DNA of 64,000 nt from an uncultured Planctomycetaceae bacterium. GTDB taxonomy: Bacteria; Planctomycetota; Planctomycetia; Planctomycetales; Planctomycetaceae. The stretch lies in contig CALSLT010000026.1 in NCBI GenBank assembly GCA_943787265.1, positions 111,050-175,049 of the forward strand, written 5' to 3'. Under the pieces are notes generated by a model. That model was not told the origin of the DNA. It searched no databases and was given only the letters and a program-made list of their open reading frames with translations. Positions 38,584 through 48,087 of the stretch are shown piece after piece (the first letter of the stretch is position 1; each line of letters opens with the position of its first letter). A program made the translations under genes and the position numbers.

Positions 38584-40849
38584 ATGACTCAGCAGGATCA
38601 ACCGCTGGATGCCAACGAAAATCTATTATCGCCGTCCAATTTGCGACACGATCTGATCGCAGGCCTTGTCGTTTTTCTGGTGGCGCTGCCGCTTTGTCTG
38701 GGCATTGCGTTGGCTTCGGGCGCTCCGCTGTTTTCCGGACTGCTGGCAGGGATTATCGGCGGGCTTGTTGTGGGTGCTTTTAGCGGTTCGCACTCAAGTG
38801 TCAGCGGACCTGCAGCCGGGCTGACCGCGATTGTCGCGGCACAAATTACGTCGCTCGGGTTCGACGCATTTCTGCTGGCAGTTTTGATCGGCGGTTTATT
38901 GCAAATTGGTCTGGGAATGATGAAAGCCGGTGCACTTTCCGCATTCTTTCCTTCGAGTGTGATCAAGGGACTGCTGGCTGCAATTGGAGTCATTCTGATT
39001 CTTAAGCAGATTCCCCACGTGTTCGGTCACGACTCTGACCCTGAAGGCGATATGTCATTTGTTCAACCGGACCACGAAAATACTTTTACGGAGCTGATGC
39101 GAATCGCGGACGACCTTCACCCTGGAGCCACTGCGATCGGGATGCTGTCAATCGCCGTTCTGGTTGGCTGGGGAAAGATTAAGCCGCTCAAGAATTCCAT
39201 CGTGCCGGCGCCTTTGGTCGTTGTGCTGATGGGTGTTGCCATCAATCTGTTTTTCAAAACGCTTGGAGGACGCTGGTTGATCGAAACAAGTCACCTGGTT
39301 GAAGTTCCGATCGCTGAAACGGCGACGGAATTTCTTGGGTTTTTGACGATGCCTGATTTTTATCAATGGAATAACCCAGCCGTTTACGTGGGTGGAGTGA
39401 CCATTGCAATCGTCGCCTCGCTGGAAACGCTGCTGAATCTGGAAGCGGTCGACAAGCTGGACCCTCAGAAACGAGTTTCTCCACCAAGCCGCGAGTTGAT
39501 CGCTCAGGGATGCGGAAACGTTGCAGCCGGGTTGCTGGGCGGGATCCCCGTGACGTCAGTCATCGTTCGAGGTTCCGTCAACTGCGCATCTGGCGCCAAA
39601 ACGAAGATGTCGACTCTTTTCCACGGACTGCTGCTGCTGGTCTGCGTCGGTTTTCTGCCGGCCTATTTGAACATGATTCCGCTGTCTGCGCTGGCTGCGA
39701 TTCTACTGGTCACCGGTTTCAAACTGGCCAGCCCGCAACTGTTCAAGCAGATGTGGAGCGAAGGTCGTTACCAGTTTGCACCATTCATCATCACGCTGAC
39801 GTCGATCGTTCTGACAGACCTGCTGGTCGGAATTCTAATTGGTCTGGCGGTCAGCATAGTCTTCATTCTGAACAGCAACCTCCGGGCTCCGATTCGACAG
39901 ATTGTGGAGACGCACCTCGGGGGCGACATCACACGTATCGAATTGGGGAACCAGGTCAGTTTTCTTAATCGCGCCGCGCCGCGCTGGACAGCATTTTTAA
40001 TAACGCCGAAGCGGGGACAGACTGGCTGATCGACGCGACAGACACCGATTACATCGACCCGGACGTTTTGAGTCTGATTCGTGATTTCAAAGAGGTCTCT
40101 GGACCAGCACGAGGCGTTAAAGTCAGCCTGAAGGGCTTTCGATCGAAGTATCGCCTCAATGACGAAATTCAGTTTGCCGACTATACGACTCGCGACTTGC
40201 AGCACGAGGTTACTCCCGAGCAGGTGCTGGAAATTCTTCGAGAAGGCAACCACCGATTCAGCACGGGCAATCAGCTTTCCCGAGACTTCGTGCGTCAGGT
40301 AGACGCGACAGCTCAGTCGCAAGCTCCGCTGGCCGTTGTGTTAAGCTGCATCGATTCTCGTGTTCCCGCTGAACTTGTTTTGATCTCGGACTTGGGGATG
40401 TGTTCAGCGTTCGAGTGGCCGGTAACGTCATTGGCACGAAATCTCTGGCCAGTGTTGAATACGGTGTCAAAGTTGCCGGAGTGAAACTGGTCCTCGTGAT
40501 GGGTCACACGCGTTGCGGAGCGGTGACATCGTCAGTCGAACTGGTCGGTTCTAATCAGACAGCCAGCGATGCGACCGGCTGTCAGCATCTTCAGTCGATC
40601 GTCGACGAGCTCACGCCAAGTGTTACTAAGCTGATGACGCGACCGCTTTCAGAACTCTCTCCAGAAGAAGTCGAAGCGCTGGTCGACGACGTTTCACGTT
40701 ACAACGTTCAGCGAACCGTCGAAGAAGTAGTGTCACGAAGCGGCGTCATTCGAGACGCTGTGGAAGCTGGTGACGTCCGAGTCGTCGGCGCGGTCTACGA
40801 CGTGAAGTCAGGTGAGATCGAGTTTCTCGACACAGACGCGACCAACTGA
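38584..40849 (+). CDS. SulP anion transporter fused to beta-carbonic anhydrase, two frameshifts
   Basis: The first 470 residues (intact to about 39970) are a SulP permease: DLIAGLVVFLVALPLCLGIA, GSHSSVSGPAAGLTAIV, LLNLEAVDKLDPQKR, GGIPVTSVIVRGSVN, and 10-12 membrane segments. Coding then continues in another frame through a STAS-like linker (DWLIDATDTDYIDPDVLSLI) into a beta-carbonic anhydrase with zinc ligands CIDSRVP and GHTRCGAV. Two single-base shifts break the frame: at 39970-39986 and at a G4 tract (40394-40397). SulP-carbonic anhydrase fusions are known and are thought to couple bicarbonate transport with CO2 hydration. The pattern of conservation across both breaks argues for one gene of about 755 residues. 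A terminator follows. Confidence 0.88.
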
Positions 40850-40915
40850 TCGTAAAGAATCACGACGAGCCTGAAGCAGCCTCAGCGTGATCGGCGTTCG
40901 AAACACATTCTTAAG

Positions 40916-40954
40916 GCGTGAGTGGCTAGTGCTGGCTCGCCGCTCACGCTTTTT
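40916..40954 (+). terminator. Rho-independent terminator after the SulP-carbonic anhydrase gene
   Basis: Arms 40916-40926 and 40939-40949 form an 11-bp stem with one T-G wobble around a 12-base loop, followed by five T. It lies 66 bases beyond the stop codon. Read on the minus strand, the stem and loop (GCGTGAGCGGCGAGCCAGC) look like a short palindromic repeat of the kind common in planctomycete genomes; only one copy is in this window. Confidence 0.85.
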
Positions 40955-41122
40955 CTGCATTCGAAGATCTGCCGCAGAGTAGCTGGGCTCGCAAGAGTTC
41001 GGGACGCGGCATCGATATCGCATTGCCGCACGATGCTGGCGACTTTCTTCAAGGCGGGCGTCCCTTAAGATAGAAGGAGTCTCAATTCTTAAACCAAAGA
41101 CGACACCAAAGATTCAAATCAA

Positions 41123-43810
41123 ATGACGAATAGCCAGTTTCCACGTTGCCGTTTCATGATTCGCCTGGTTCTCTTTGTACTGAGCCTGTCGGCCGTTGCT
41201 ATGACGCAGGCTGAGCAAACACGAAAGCCGAACATCGTCTTCGTGCTGGCCGACGATCTGGGCTGGTCAGAACTCGGTTGCTACGGAAACAACTTTCACG
41301 AGACACCGCATCTGGACCGCCTCGCGAAAGAGGGGATGCGGTTTACGAATGCGTATGCAGCCGCACCAGTCTGCTCGCCGTACCGAGCGGCTCTGCTGAC
41401 TGGTCAGCATCCGGCGCGAATCGGAATTCTTGACTACCTCAGGCCCAACTCGTCGAATGCACTGCCGACTGATCAGGTCACGCTGCCGGAAGTTCTCTCA
41501 AAGAGTGGTTACTCAACAGGCATGGTCGGGAAGTGGCACTTAACCGGCTACCGCTATCACGAGGCCGAGTTTGAAGTCACGCCGCGAGATCATGGCTTCG
41601 CCTGGGACATTGGGCGAGAGGTCAAAGGAGTTGGAAACGGTGCAAACTTCTGGCCGTACGTCTTCAGGGATCAGGACATCCGCTGGCTCGATCTACCGGA
41701 GAATCGTCTCGGCGAAAACGAGTACTTAACTGATCGACTGAATCTGGAAGCCGTGGATTTCGTCGAGCGGAACAAAGACAAGCCGTTCTTTCTTTACCTC
41801 AGCCACTACGCACCGCATACGATTCTCAACGGCCGCCCGGACCTCGTTGAGAAGTACCGAAACAAGCATGCGCCAGGAAAGTGCACCCGAGACAACTGCT
41901 ACATTTGCAAAGACGCTGGCTTGGCCGGAGACGCCAATCATCACTGGGCCGGAAGCCACAATCCGCATCTGGCAGCAATGCTTGAAAGTATCGATCAGGG
42001 CGTTGGCCTGCTGACGGAAAAACTGCAAGAACTCGGCCTCGCAGAAAACACCATCTTCATTTTCACGAGTGACAACGGCGGCGAAACAAACGTTACGTCG
42101 AATGCGCCTCTCCGCGGCGGCAAGAGCCAGATATACGAAGGTGGTATTCGAGTCCCGCTGATCGTTCGCTGGCCAGGTCGTGTTCAGGAAGATTCAGTCT
42201 GTAAGCAGCCCACCGCGAACTACGATTTCTATCCGACGCTTCTTACAGCCGCAGACGTATCGCCAGAGCCAACGCAGAAACTCGACGGCGTCTCAACGCT
42301 TCCGACATGGAAAGACCCAAACGTAGCACCAGACCGGGAAGCCATCTTCTGGCACTACCCGCTCGACCAGCCTCATTTCCTGGGCGGAGTTTCCGCAGGA
42401 GCCATCCGATCGGAAAACTGGAAGTTGATCGAGAAGTTCGATGACCCAACAGAGTCTCGTTTTGAGTTATACAATCTCACGGCCGACGAATCTGAAACTC
42501 ACAACCTGGCAAGCGACGAACCAGATCGAGTTCTGCGGCTTCAGCAGAAGCTTCAATCGTGGAGGTCAGAAGTCGGAGCGAAAGTTCCGTCGGCACCTCT
42601 GCTGGTTTCGCCGAGAAACCTCTACTTCGGCGATCACTTTTCTGAAGGCCAGGTGAGTAGTCGCTGGTTCTTTCAGAAAGAGTGGGCGGCCGAAGGCGGC
42701 GTCCTGCGACGAAACGAGCACGCCGGTGAGAACAAACGAATCTTCGTTAAGGACCCGATCTATCGTGACAGTATGATCCGATTCGATTTTCGATTTGACG
42801 GAGCGACCGACATCCGTCTCGTGACCGGATCCTCAGGTCACTACAACGCGGTTGTCCATATTCGTCCCGACCATTTCTATATTCAGACGGCGATGGATGA
42901 TCGAGGTCCATACTTTTCCCGCCGTCATGGTGAATGCGCATTCGACTTCGAGTCGGCAACGTGGCACACAATGACTGTTGAGTTTCTCGACGACGAACTA
43001 ATCGCACACATCGACCACCAACACATTGTCTACGCGAAGCATCCGATTCTGGATCAGGAACGAACTTACCTGGCGTTTCAGGTTGACCGACCACAGGCTG
43101 CCTTCGACAACGTTCAGATTTTCAAGGCTGCGAAAAATCGGAAGTGGGCAACAAACCTCGCGACGATCCAGCAGGTCGTTGGCAGGTATCCCGTCGAAAA
43201 AACGCTCAAGCAGCAGTACGACATTCAGAAAACGAACGCTCACGACATCCTTTACCAGTCTGATGAGGACTATCGTGCTCTCGTAAAACGAGTTGATGAA
43301 CTCAAGGAAAAAGAGAAGCGGGAGTACCTGGATGTCTTTGGATCGGTGAAAGACTTCCGAAAGAAGATCGACGAGCTCCGCAAGAAATTACACGCAGAAG
43401 ATGCCGGTTACAAAGAGACGCTCTTTGCAACATTCCGTTCGGCAAGGGCGATCGAAAGTTTCCTCATCAGCAAAGACTCGGGTTTCGACACACTGCCAGC
43501 CAGTCGCCGACCGGCACAACTCGAGCGTCTTCGGCTGGAACACCAAAAGGATGCTGAGTATCAGCGGCTGGTCATTGCTCAAAAAGTGGCTCAACACGAA
43601 CTCGAATTCGGCTACCCGCAGCTCTTCGTTTCAAACGAAGAAATCGTCGAACGTAAGAAACTACGACGAGCGGCCGCAAAGGGTGATCCTGCGTTTCGAA
43701 AGCTGATTGAAGAAACGGCTGCAGCCTGGCGTGCTCAACAGGAGTATTTGCATACTCATGATCCGCTGATTGGCGATCTGAAAAACCGGCTTGAATTGGT
43801 CAAGGAGTAG
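41123..43810 (+). CDS. Large secreted sulfatase with extra C-terminal domains
   Basis: The 895-residue protein has a signal peptide (1 to about 30) and a type I sulfatase domain (about 33-500): KPNIVFVLADDLGWSELG, the modified-cysteine site in APVCSPYRAALLTG (Cys84), MVGKWHLTGYRYHE and FIFTSDNGGETNVTSNAPLRGGKS. An NRHxxxGKC-like cysteine cluster (KCTRDNCYICKD, about 252-263) lies in the domain. Residues about 510-670 resemble a concanavalin-type or DUF1080-like beta-sandwich (DHFSEGQVSSRWFFQKEW), and 675-890 are long charged helices, likely coiled coil. Usual sulfatases are about 450-550 residues, so the C-terminal 380 residues are additional and may bind the substrate or cell surface. The ATG at 41156 is an alternative start. 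Confidence 0.88.
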   Translation: MTNSQFPRCRFMIRLVLFVLSLSAVAMTQAEQTRKPNIVFVLADDLGWSELGCYGNNFHETPHLDRLAKEGMRFTNAYAAAPVCSPYRAALLTGQHPARIGILDYLRPNSSNALPTDQVTLPEVLSKSGYSTGMVGKWHLTGYRYHEAEFEVTPRDHGFAWDIGREVKGVGNGANFWPYVFRDQDIRWLDLPENRLGENEYLTDRLNLEAVDFVERNKDKPFFLYLSHYAPHTILNGRPDLVEKYRNKHAPGKCTRDNCYICKDAGLAGDANHHWAGSHNPHLAAMLESIDQGVGLLTEKLQELGLAENTIFIFTSDNGGETNVTSNAPLRGGKSQIYEGGIRVPLIVRWPGRVQEDSVCKQPTANYDFYPTLLTAADVSPEPTQKLDGVSTLPTWKDPNVAPDREAIFWHYPLDQPHFLGGVSAGAIRSENWKLIEKFDDPTESRFELYNLTADESETHNLASDEPDRVLRLQQKLQSWRSEVGAKVPSAPLLVSPRNLYFGDHFSEGQVSSRWFFQKEWAAEGGVLRRNEHAGENKRIFVKDPIYRDSMIRFDFRFDGATDIRLVTGSSGHYNAVVHIRPDHFYIQTAMDDRGPYFSRRHGECAFDFESATWHTMTVEFLDDELIAHIDHQHIVYAKHPILDQERTYLAFQVDRPQAAFDNVQIFKAAKNRKWATNLATIQQVVGRYPVEKTLKQQYDIQKTNAHDILYQSDEDYRALVKRVDELKEKEKREYLDVFGSVKDFRKKIDELRKKLHAEDAGYKETLFATFRSARAIESFLISKDSGFDTLPASRRPAQLERLRLEHQKDAEYQRLVIAQKVAQHELEFGYPQLFVSNEEIVERKKLRRAAAKGDPAFRKLIEETAAAWRAQQEYLHTHDPLIGDLKNRLELVKE

Positions 43811-43887
43811 GGTGGCCAAGCTTCGGGACCGTAAAGTCCGACCTCCCTGAAACCGTTTTCTGTCGAACACGGATTCCCGTTCGGCGC

Positions 43888-44031
43888 ACAAAAAAGGCCC
43901 TCGGAGCGGGACAGGAAACATCGGCGGGCTGGGTCTTGCAAATGGATGGCAGAGCTGGGTCAAAGACTGCCTTCCCGCGCCGATTACCTGAGCGTGGTCA
44001 ACCGCTAACTCTCGAGGGCCAAGCTGGGTGA
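43888..44031 (-). ncRNA. Candidate structured small RNA of unknown class
   Basis: On the minus strand, arms 44013-44020 (GGCCCTCG) and 43896-43903 (CGAGGGCC) close a long hairpin that ends in six U (43890-43895). Inside, CAGG pairs with CCTG, and ATCGGC/GCCGAT plus GGG/CCC form a second stem with small bulges; an apical hairpin (GGCAG/CTGCC) caps it. The closing stem, internal bubble and long upper arm recall 6S RNA, but I see no decisive conserved element, and the SRP RNA core motif is absent. A sigma-54-type promoter (44041-44059) would start transcription at about 44031. A 152-codon open frame covers the same strand but resembles nothing. The call rests on pairing and promoter position. 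Confidence 0.42.
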
Positions 44032-44040
44032 CTCGGTATA

Positions 44041-44059
44041 AAGCACGCAGTGTGCCAAA
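44041..44059 (-). promoter_or_regulatory. Candidate sigma-54 promoter reading leftward
   Basis: On the minus strand the sequence is TTTGGCACACTGCGTGCTT: TGGCAC, five bases, then GTGC. GG and GC are 12 bases apart, as in the -24/-12 consensus. The predicted start at about 44031 coincides with the foot of the hairpin RNA. One of the ten core bases departs from TGGCAC-N5-TTGC. Confidence 0.45.
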
Positions 44060-44216
44060 CAGGTGACGAATAACCTGCCGAACACCCAAATCCATCAAAA
44101 TCGGCGCCGCCACTTGCATTTACACCTCTGAAAAGAGTTAACTGCCGTTTCCTCGACAAATTGTGGCGTCAGTGATTCGGCGCCGAAAAGCGCCGATCGG
44201 CAGGAGTATCGACACG

Positions 44217-47200
44217 ATGGAAGGTGAACTTGCGCGACCTAAACTGCTCGTGATGGGACTGGGGATCTCAGTCGTCATCTACTCGGTACTGGTCCTTGGC
44301 TATGTGGGAACGACTCCGGATATCGGTATCCGCGGGCTGCTCTCGGATGCCGATTCTGCAGCGGACGAGTCAGAACAAATCACCTCCGGAATGGTGATCC
44401 GTGGTTTCGCTGACTTCGAACACTTTGGCGTCAAGCCGCAGAAAGATGACGTCCTGGTTCGGATTCACGACAAGTCCGTCCGAACATTTCTGGATTTCAG
44501 CTCCGGTCTCCAGTACCTGCGCGACGCGCCAATTCCTACCCACGGCATTCTTGATGAGGGCGAAGATCCGTCGATTTACATCGAAGATATGTTGCCATCT
44601 CTACTGTCGGTTGGTGGCGACAGGACCGTGGAAATTGAGTTCCTGCGTGATGGTCAGCCCGAGCGAGGTTGGATTGTGATTCAGTCAATCCCTTTGTCGG
44701 AAGTACTGATTTCATTTATCTGGCTGGTGCTTCAATTTGCAATTTTCGCAGTCAGCGCGTTAGCTGCCTGGCATCGCCCGTTTGACCGCACAGCACGATT
44801 GTTTTTCGGAATGTGTGCCGTCGCGATGGCTGCATTTATCGGAGGCTTCCACTGGTGGGTCATTGCCAACAGCCCGTTGTTCAACCTGCCGTTTCTTGTC
44901 TGTGCTCTACTGACTCCCGCGGTGTCGGTGCATTTTTTTCTGTGCTACCCCAGACCGCTTGGCCCAATGGAGCACCACCCACAGCGGACGATCGCAGCGA
45001 TTTATGCCGTTCCGATTCTGGCAGCAATCGTCATGACAGGCCTATTGATCGCAGCCTGGAACTTCACCCATGATGGTATGAGCATGGAACGTGTCCAGGA
45101 CGTCACTTGGTGCCTGACAGCTCTTCGCGAATCGATCTACCTGTATCTTGCTTTTGCGGCTCTTTGCTTTTGCGTGATGCTGGTTGCGCTGGCGACTGAA
45201 TTCCTGACAGCCCCCAGCCCTTCGGAACGCAGCCAGATCAAATGGATGTTTTTTGCGAGTCTGGCATCGGCGATCCCGGTCAGTTACACGCTCTATCTGG
45301 CATTGTTTGATCGCACGGCCTTTGCACTTGGCAGTGCCCGCATTCCGATGTTCCTGGCGAGCCTGTCGTTCACACTGGCTTATACGGTGGGCATCGTTCG
45401 GTTCAAGCTGATGCTGGTTGATGAGTTCGTGACTCGCGGCATGTTGTATCACCTGGCCAGCCAGGGGCTGACGATTGGCTATGGCGTGTGCGTTGCTCTG
45501 GCGATGTTTTTCGCCAACGACTTCAACGTCTCGGAAAGTATTCCCGGCGTGTTACAGCAGGTGCTATCAATCGGCGTGCTGCTGACTTTTCTGGTCGTCG
45601 TCTTAACGTGGAGTCGTGACCGACTTCAGCAAAGTATCGACAGGCGATTCTACCGCGAGAAGTATCAGCTCGATCGCGCACTTCAGCGAGTCAACCGGGC
45701 AATGGACCAGCTGGAAGATCGGCACTCGCTTGGTTTGAGGATGCTGGCTTCGTGTCGGGAAGTCCTCGGCGCGGTTATGGGAGCGCTCTATCTTCGAGAA
45801 ACCGGGAACGATGAATTTCAGCTTGTCGCAATGGACGGAAACGGTGTATTGCCAGAGCGATTTCCCGATTCGACCGAAGCGAGTGAAAGGCTCAAGCAGG
45901 AAGTCACGATCCAACGAGCGACCGCGCCGTCCAATGATTCTCTGAGTTTGACGCTGAAAGATCTGCGTAGTGAGTTAATGTTTCCGTTGGTCGTGGACGA
46001 CGAAGTGGAAGGCATAGCAATTCTTGGAAAACGTCATGACGGGACCGCCTACACAGCAGAAGACCTGACGTTTCTGCATACGCTGGCTCAGTTCACGGCA
46101 ATGTCTTTGCGAAGTGTGAAAGTCCACCAGGATTTCGCACGACTGAACGATGAAATCAGCTTGAAGGCTGGGAAAATTGACGAGCAGCGGCAGCAGATTG
46201 CAATCATGCAGGCAGAGCTGACGGGCAGCACGAAGGGCTTTCCCGCAAAGCAGTCAAACGAACTTCGACGCGACATGATCAAAGGCAACAGCCCCGCCAT
46301 TCGCCGAGTGCTCGACACCGTTCAGAAGGTTGCTGTCTCTGAATCAACCGTCTTGATTCAGGGGGCCAGTGGAACAGGCAAAGAATTGCTGGCGATGGCA
46401 CTGCATGAAAACAGCCCCAGAAGAAATGGGCCTCTGATTCGAGTTCACTGTGCCGCTCTGTCGCCGAGTCTGCTTGAGAGCGAACTCTTCGGCCATGTCA
46501 AAGGCGCATTTACCGGTGCACACAAAGATCGCGTCGGCCGCTTCGAAATGGCTCACGGTGGAACATTGTTCCTCGACGAGATCGGCGACATTTCGCTGGA
46601 GACTCAGATCAAACTTCTGCGAGTTCTGCAGATGCGATCGTTCGAGCCGGTCGGTGGAACACGGACAGTCGAGGTCGACGTTCGACTCATCACGGCAACA
46701 CACCAGAATTTGAATCAGTTGATCAAAGATGGAAAGTTCCGTGACGACCTCTTCTATCGTCTGAACGTAGTAAATATCACACTACCGACGCTTTCCGAGC
46801 GGACCGAAGACCTATTTGAACTCTCTATCTACTTCCTGAAGAAAGCCGCCGAAAAGCTAGGGAAGCGGATCTCTCACATCGATGAAACAACTCTGGAAGC
46901 GCTCAAGCACTATCACTGGCCGGGCAACATCCGCGAGTTGGAGAACGTCATCGAGCGAGCTGTCGTGATGTGCGACAGCGAGTGCATCACTCTGCGGGAT
47001 CTGCCCGACGAAATCGTGACCGCCGCTCGAAGACCTCAACAGCAGCCTCAGCGCCGAACGATCTCCGTCGATTCAACGCCGAATCAGGCGCCGCAGACAT
47101 TCACGTCAGAACAGCCGACTGCCGAAGTGCCGACCCCGCCGGTTGGCACGATAGCCAACGTGAGATCAACAATGGCGGAAAGCTTCGATGCGTCGCCGGA

Positions 47201-47327
47201 CTCAGAAGTCGAAATCCTACGCCGAGCTCTGCAGGAAAACGGCGGCAACAAATCAAAAGCCGCTCGCAGCCTGGGCATCCCACGCAGCACCTTCTTCAGT
47301 CGACTGAAGAAGGTCGGCCTTACTTAA
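44217..47327 (+). CDS. Membrane-bound sigma-54-dependent activator (PDZ-like, multi-TM, GAF, AAA+, Fis HTH)
   Basis: The start is the ATG at 44217, with AGGAG 10 bases upstream; an earlier GTG at 44163 is possible. From the N-terminus of the 1036-residue protein: a membrane segment (about 10-30), an extracytoplasmic PDZ-like domain (about 55-150, MVIRGFADFEHFGVKPQ then KDDVLVRIHDKS), about eight further membrane segments (165-470), a GAF-type domain (500-640), and a full AAA+ domain with Walker A GASGTGKELLA. The AAA+ domain also has GAFTGA (in KGAFTGAHKDR) and Walker B GGTLFLDEIGD. A C-terminal Fis-type helix-turn-helix (ENGGNKSKAARSLGIPRSTF) ends it. GAFTGA shows it can remodel sigma-54 RNA polymerase. 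Such extensive membrane sensing is unusual for this class. Confidence 0.9.
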   Translation: MEGELARPKLLVMGLGISVVIYSVLVLGYVGTTPDIGIRGLLSDADSAADESEQITSGMVIRGFADFEHFGVKPQKDDVLVRIHDKSVRTFLDFSSGLQYLRDAPIPTHGILDEGEDPSIYIEDMLPSLLSVGGDRTVEIEFLRDGQPERGWIVIQSIPLSEVLISFIWLVLQFAIFAVSALAAWHRPFDRTARLFFGMCAVAMAAFIGGFHWWVIANSPLFNLPFLVCALLTPAVSVHFFLCYPRPLGPMEHHPQRTIAAIYAVPILAAIVMTGLLIAAWNFTHDGMSMERVQDVTWCLTALRESIYLYLAFAALCFCVMLVALATEFLTAPSPSERSQIKWMFFASLASAIPVSYTLYLALFDRTAFALGSARIPMFLASLSFTLAYTVGIVRFKLMLVDEFVTRGMLYHLASQGLTIGYGVCVALAMFFANDFNVSESIPGVLQQVLSIGVLLTFLVVVLTWSRDRLQQSIDRRFYREKYQLDRALQRVNRAMDQLEDRHSLGLRMLASCREVLGAVMGALYLRETGNDEFQLVAMDGNGVLPERFPDSTEASERLKQEVTIQRATAPSNDSLSLTLKDLRSELMFPLVVDDEVEGIAILGKRHDGTAYTAEDLTFLHTLAQFTAMSLRSVKVHQDFARLNDEISLKAGKIDEQRQQIAIMQAELTGSTKGFPAKQSNELRRDMIKGNSPAIRRVLDTVQKVAVSESTVLIQGASGTGKELLAMALHENSPRRNGPLIRVHCAALSPSLLESELFGHVKGAFTGAHKDRVGRFEMAHGGTLFLDEIGDISLETQIKLLRVLQMRSFEPVGGTRTVEVDVRLITATHQNLNQLIKDGKFRDDLFYRLNVVNITLPTLSERTEDLFELSIYFLKKAAEKLGKRISHIDETTLEALKHYHWPGNIRELENVIERAVVMCDSECITLRDLPDEIVTAARRPQQQPQRRTISVDSTPNQAPQTFTSEQPTAEVPTPPVGTIANVRSTMAESFDASPDSEVEILRRALQENGGNKSKAARSLGIPRSTFFSRLKKVGLT
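47289..47314. repeat. 26-bp perfect palindrome inside the HTH codons of the sigma-54 activator
   Basis: Bases 47289-47301 are the exact reverse complement of 47302-47314, with no loop. The palindrome encodes the TFFSRLKKVG turn of the helix-turn-helix, ending 10 bases before the stop codon. It has no following T-run, so it is not a standard terminator. It could be an operator or a cruciform, or a coincidence of Phe/Lys codon choice. Confidence 0.6.
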
Positions 47328-47348
47328 ATGCTTACTTGCGACGCTTCT

Positions 47349-47609
47349 TTAGTGATGACGTTTGGGCAGGGCGACGGAGTAAAGCATCGTCACCGTCCCG
47401 ACGGACATCAGGCAGAAGGCAGCCCATTCGGGTGGGTTGAAGACTTTGCGATCTGAGTCGGCGTCTTCCATGAAGAGGCCTCGGAATTCGCGAGTCCGTT
47501 CTTCAGTTTGGCTGGCTGACGCGGTCAGAACCATCTTGTCGACCATCAGAAACGAAACGCCACAGAGAGCGACGAACAGGCCGCCGGCGAAAAAGATTGC
47601 TCGAATCAT
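47349..47609 (-). CDS. Small membrane protein of unknown function (86 aa)
   Basis: The start is the ATG at 47609 with GAGGCAAAG upstream. The product has two membrane segments (about 5-25, IFFAGGLFVALCGVSFLMV, and 62-82, AAFCLMSVGTVTMLYSVAL), separated by a charged loop of about 35 residues (SQTEERTREFRGLFMEDADS). Both ends are probably cytoplasmic. I do not recognise the family. It is convergent with the sigma-54 activator, 21 bases apart. Confidence 0.65.
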   Translation of the reverse strand: MIRAIFFAGGLFVALCGVSFLMVDKMVLTASASQTEERTREFRGLFMEDADSDRKVFNPPEWAAFCLMSVGTVTMLYSVALPKRHH

Positions 47610-48087
47610 GTGCTTTGCCTCGCTGGTGTGGACTCTCCGCACACACGTGACGACTGAAGGATTCGGGAACGAGAGTCGGGCCTTTTACGACCGTCTGAGT
47701 ATTTCCGAATTTGCCGTGAACATGTGAGCGTGGTGGGTGCTGAAACGTCTATATGTGAAACAGGAATTCTGTTTTTATGGAGCGGCAAACTCACAGAGTG
47801 GTCAGGCTGTTAGTTGATTGACGACCGGACCACTCGGGATATCGACGGTCGGAAGACCTGATCTGAGAGACTCTCTTCGAAATCACAGGCTGGCCGGCAG
47901 TCGGCGTTCACGACAAAGGTTGCAGTTGTTTTTAGGGCGTTGACGGTTCGATGGTTCGCTCCTGTCAGACCGGCGGATGGAGTGACGCGTGTAGCGTTTG
48001 AAATCGCCTGGGAGGTATGTGCCGTGGCACTGTCGGCGCACAAGACGAATCTTCGATGTGAAACATTCGAAGTGAACAGCGGAGCCG
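47610..48087. other. Intergenic region without a supported gene
   Basis: The stretch lies between two minus-strand genes. A minus-strand frame of 77 codons (47810-48043) starts at an ATG but has neither a ribosome-binding site nor recognisable motif, so I do not annotate it. No terminator-like hairpin with a U-tract is evident. Confidence 0.4.

Noticed and set aside
43888..44031. SRP RNA, tmRNA or RNase P RNA identity for the hairpin RNA
   Set aside because: The conserved core sequences of these RNAs are not found on either strand.
43661..44119. 152-codon minus-strand open frame over the candidate RNA
   Set aside because: It overlaps the end of the sulfatase gene, has no recognisable protein motif, and the base pairing fits an RNA better than a protein.
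47810..48043. 77-codon minus-strand open frame
   Set aside because: No ribosome-binding site, no motif and no partner; length is within chance for this base composition.
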